In this document: one piece after another, positions 6,608-7,734 of the stretch | How positions within the stretch are numbered: the first letter of the stretch is position 1 | Layout: each line of letters starts with the position of its first letter | DNA from: Armatimonadota bacterium | GTDB lineage: Bacteria > Armatimonadota > UBA10988 > DTZQ01 | Direction: 5' to 3' | Length of the DNA: 7,734 bases | Assembly: GCA_012961305.1 (NCBI GenBank) | Contig: DTZQ01000409.1 | Span: 1-7,734, forward strand | Made by a program: the position numbers and the translations under genes | The notes under the pieces: model-generated | What the model saw: the letters and a program-made list of their open reading frames with translations, nothing else | Database searches by the model: none | What the model was told of the DNA's origin: nothing

Positions 6608-7652
6608 CGTTCTTTCCTCCCACAGAGCTCTCAGGACCCTTAATCAGGGAAATCCCATACCTCCCCAACCCCATGACGCAACCTTTGCCCACATGTACCC
6701 ATTCTCCTGCCACTAACAGGGGAAAAAAAGGGGTCAGGTCGCCGGCAAAAGTAATGGAGCCTACAAAGCCACCAATTTTCACCATTCGCTCCTGCCGATG
6801 AGAGTAGCGTCTCTGGGGCACCCACTCCAAATCCGCCCGGGCCGTCCTGATTTCCCCTGCTTGGGCAATCAGACCCCGAAAGTCCACCTCCCAAGCCGTC
6901 CCGCAGTGGAAATAACACAGCGAGGAGAGCCGCCGTAGCAGGGCCCGTATCAGATGATGAAACTCAATGCAAGGTACACTGTGCCCGGCGAACTTCAGTC
7001 GTGTCGGGGTTAAGAAGTGCAAGGTGAGATGATAGGGTGGGGAGGTATGAAGACGACAAGCGCGGGCGTGCAAATCGGCCGCCGTGAAGGCCACCTCGGC
7101 GTCGTGGAGAACCTCGTCTTCCGCGGCGTAAATCGGCACTATCCCTCCCTTGGGCCTTTCCGCAGTCACCGCTTCTACTTGGTACTTGACCCGTTGTTTC
7201 CCCAGACCTCGCTGGCCCAACTCCAAGAAGGCCAGGACAAAGTAAGGCAGGTATTCAATGGCCCGGCCGATGAGTACCAGGCCGAAAGAGAAGGACAGGG
7301 GATTAGGAAGGCGGCCGGCGAGTGGTGGTTCGAGGACGAAAGGGCGAGGCAGGGCAGTAAGTTTGCGTAGGACTTGGGCGTCAGCAGGGGGGGTGGTCTC
7401 GCAGAGATAAGTATAAGCACATTGACTATGCAGCAAGCAGCGGGAGCAATCCCTGTGCCTCACCACGCAAGTGACCCGCTTGAAAGCCCAGGCAAAGGCC
7501 CCTCGCAGCACACTGCCAGCCCAGCCATAGACCTCCCATGGCTGTTCCAACCTCAGCGTAAAACGGTAACGGGCCAAGCGAAACTCGGCCGGAAGAGCCA
7601 CCATGCGGTAAACCTCTCCGGAAGTCCCTGACCCTAATTGATGCCCAGCCAT
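6600..7652 (-). CDS. cas6: Cas6 family pre-crRNA processing endoribonuclease (RAMP)
   Basis: Predicted 350 residues. Cas6 cuts the repeat in pre-crRNA to release crRNAs for the effector complex. The sequence fits the RAMP Cas6 family common next to type III-D genes. An early beta strand (RLARYRFTLRL, 25-35) is followed by WAGSVLRGAFAWAFKR (44-59). Next comes a cysteine cluster C69-x2-C72-x5-C78-x5-C84, likely metal-binding, as in CxxC-type Cas6 relatives. The C-terminal half has LHFLTPTRLKF (211-221) and ends in a Gly-rich RAMP loop (GKGCVMGLGRYGI, 322-334). I cannot name the catalytic histidine by eye. Start choice is uncertain. ATG at 7652 lies 1 base after hisH with a GAGAGG 4 bases upstream. 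The in-frame ATG at residue 17 (7604) has a better-spaced GGAGAGG and removes 16 residues unlike the family. The stop overlaps the cas10 start by 8 bases. Confidence 0.88.
   Translation of the reverse strand: MAGHQLGSGTSGEVYRMVALPAEFRLARYRFTLRLEQPWEVYGWAGSVLRGAFAWAFKRVTCVVRHRDCSRCLLHSQCAYTYLCETTPPADAQVLRKLTALPRPFVLEPPLAGRLPNPLSFSFGLVLIGRAIEYLPYFVLAFLELGQRGLGKQRVKYQVEAVTAERPKGGIVPIYAAEDEVLHDAEVAFTAADLHARACRLHTSPPYHLTLHFLTPTRLKFAGHSVPCIEFHHLIRALLRRLSSLCYFHCGTAWEVDFRGLIAQAGEIRTARADLEWVPQRRYSHRQERMVKIGGFVGSITFAGDLTPFFPLLVAGEWVHVGKGCVMGLGRYGISLIKGPESSVGGKNGE
6616..6621 (-). promoter_or_regulatory. Ribosome binding site supporting the cas10 GTG start
   Basis: The minus strand reads GGGAGG, 8 bases before the GTG at 6607, inside the end of cas6. 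There is no nearby in-frame ATG, so this site supports GTG as the real cas10 start. Confidence 0.75.
7613..7619 (-). promoter_or_regulatory. Possible ribosome binding site for a shorter cas6 start
   Basis: The minus strand reads GGAGAGG, 8 bases before the in-frame ATG at 7604 (residue 17 of the longest frame). A second, more closely spaced GAGAGG at 7657-7662 precedes the ATG at 7652. The two sites compete as the true cas6 start signal; the inner one has the better spacing. Confidence 0.45.
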
Positions 7653-7653
7653 G

Positions 7654-7734
7654 TTACCTCTCTCGCGCCAACTGGCCGAAGTTCTCCAAAATTCGCAAGC
7701 CTACCGTTTGGCTCTTCTCTGGATGGAACTGAAA
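7654..7734 (-). CDS. hisH: C-terminal end of HisH, imidazole glycerol phosphate synthase glutaminase subunit (partial)
   Basis: Only the last 26 codons and a TAA stop lie in the window; the gene enters from the high-coordinate edge. The peptide contains FQFHPEKSQ, then VGLRILENF and a short tail. FHPEKS followed by VGLR-LL-NF is the C-terminal signature of HisH, a class I glutamine amidotransferase. Its His and Glu complete the Cys-His-Glu triad; the Cys would lie outside the window. HisH releases ammonia from glutamine and channels it to HisF, which makes imidazole glycerol phosphate and AICAR in histidine biosynthesis. Related amidotransferases differ here: TrpG/PabA have FHPES, GuaA has FHPEV and PdxT has FHPEL. 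The stop codon sits 1 base before the longest cas6 start, so the cas operon directly follows this gene. The identification rests on a short stretch, but the motif is distinctive. Confidence 0.85.
   Translation of the reverse strand, partial: FQFHPEKSQTVGLRILENFGQLARER

Noticed and set aside
1..7734. CRISPR repeat-spacer array, tRNA, rRNA, IS element or terminator
   Set aside because: I saw no regularly spaced direct repeats, inverted-repeat ends or hairpin plus T-run, and nearly every base is assigned to a minus-strand coding frame.
7654..7734. The upstream fragment as trpG, pabA, guaA or pdxT
   Set aside because: Those families have different residues after FHPE; FHPEKS with VGLR-L-NF is specific to HisH.

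Overview
The window is almost wall-to-wall coding sequence, all on the minus strand. It holds most of a type III-D CRISPR-Cas effector operon, read from high to low coordinates. The order is end of hisH (histidine biosynthesis), then cas6, cas10, a Cas7/Csm3-like RAMP gene, csx10 (the Cas5-type subunit), a small-subunit (Cas11) gene, a second Cas7-like gene with a long C-terminal extension, and a third Cas7-like gene that runs off the window at base 1. I see no CRISPR array, cas1/cas2, CARF effector nuclease, RNA gene, IS element or terminator.

Organism: base composition is moderately GC-rich by eye. Several genes have strong AGGAGG-type ribosome binding sites, and GTG starts are used twice. 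HisH shows a free-living bacterium (or less likely an archaeon) that makes histidine. The strong Shine-Dalgarno signals fit a Firmicutes-like bacterium, possibly thermophilic, but that is an inference and the sequence does not settle it.

Layout: hisH ends 1 base before the longest cas6 start. cas6 and cas10 overlap by 8 bases, and 27 bases separate cas10 from the first cas7. The first cas7 and csx10 overlap by 4 bases (ATGA), as do csx10 and cas11. A 4-base gap precedes the second cas7, and the second and third cas7 overlap by 20 bases. This is one tightly coupled transcription and translation unit with no room for internal promoters outside coding sequence.

How the genes work together: Cas6 should cut pre-crRNA. 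Csx10 should cap the crRNA 5' handle. The three Cas7-like proteins should form the RNA-binding backbone, with Cas11 as the filament along it. Cas10 keeps its GGDD cyclase motif but has no recognisable HD nuclease domain, as is usual for III-D. The expected output is therefore crRNA-guided target-RNA cleavage by Cas7 plus cyclic oligoadenylate signalling to an effector that must lie outside the window.

The most unusual points are the direct junction of the cas operon to hisH, a Cas7 subunit in which Glu replaces the usual catalytic Asp, and that subunit's roughly 165-residue C-terminal extension, which looks like a winged-helix-type domain followed by an acidic tail.
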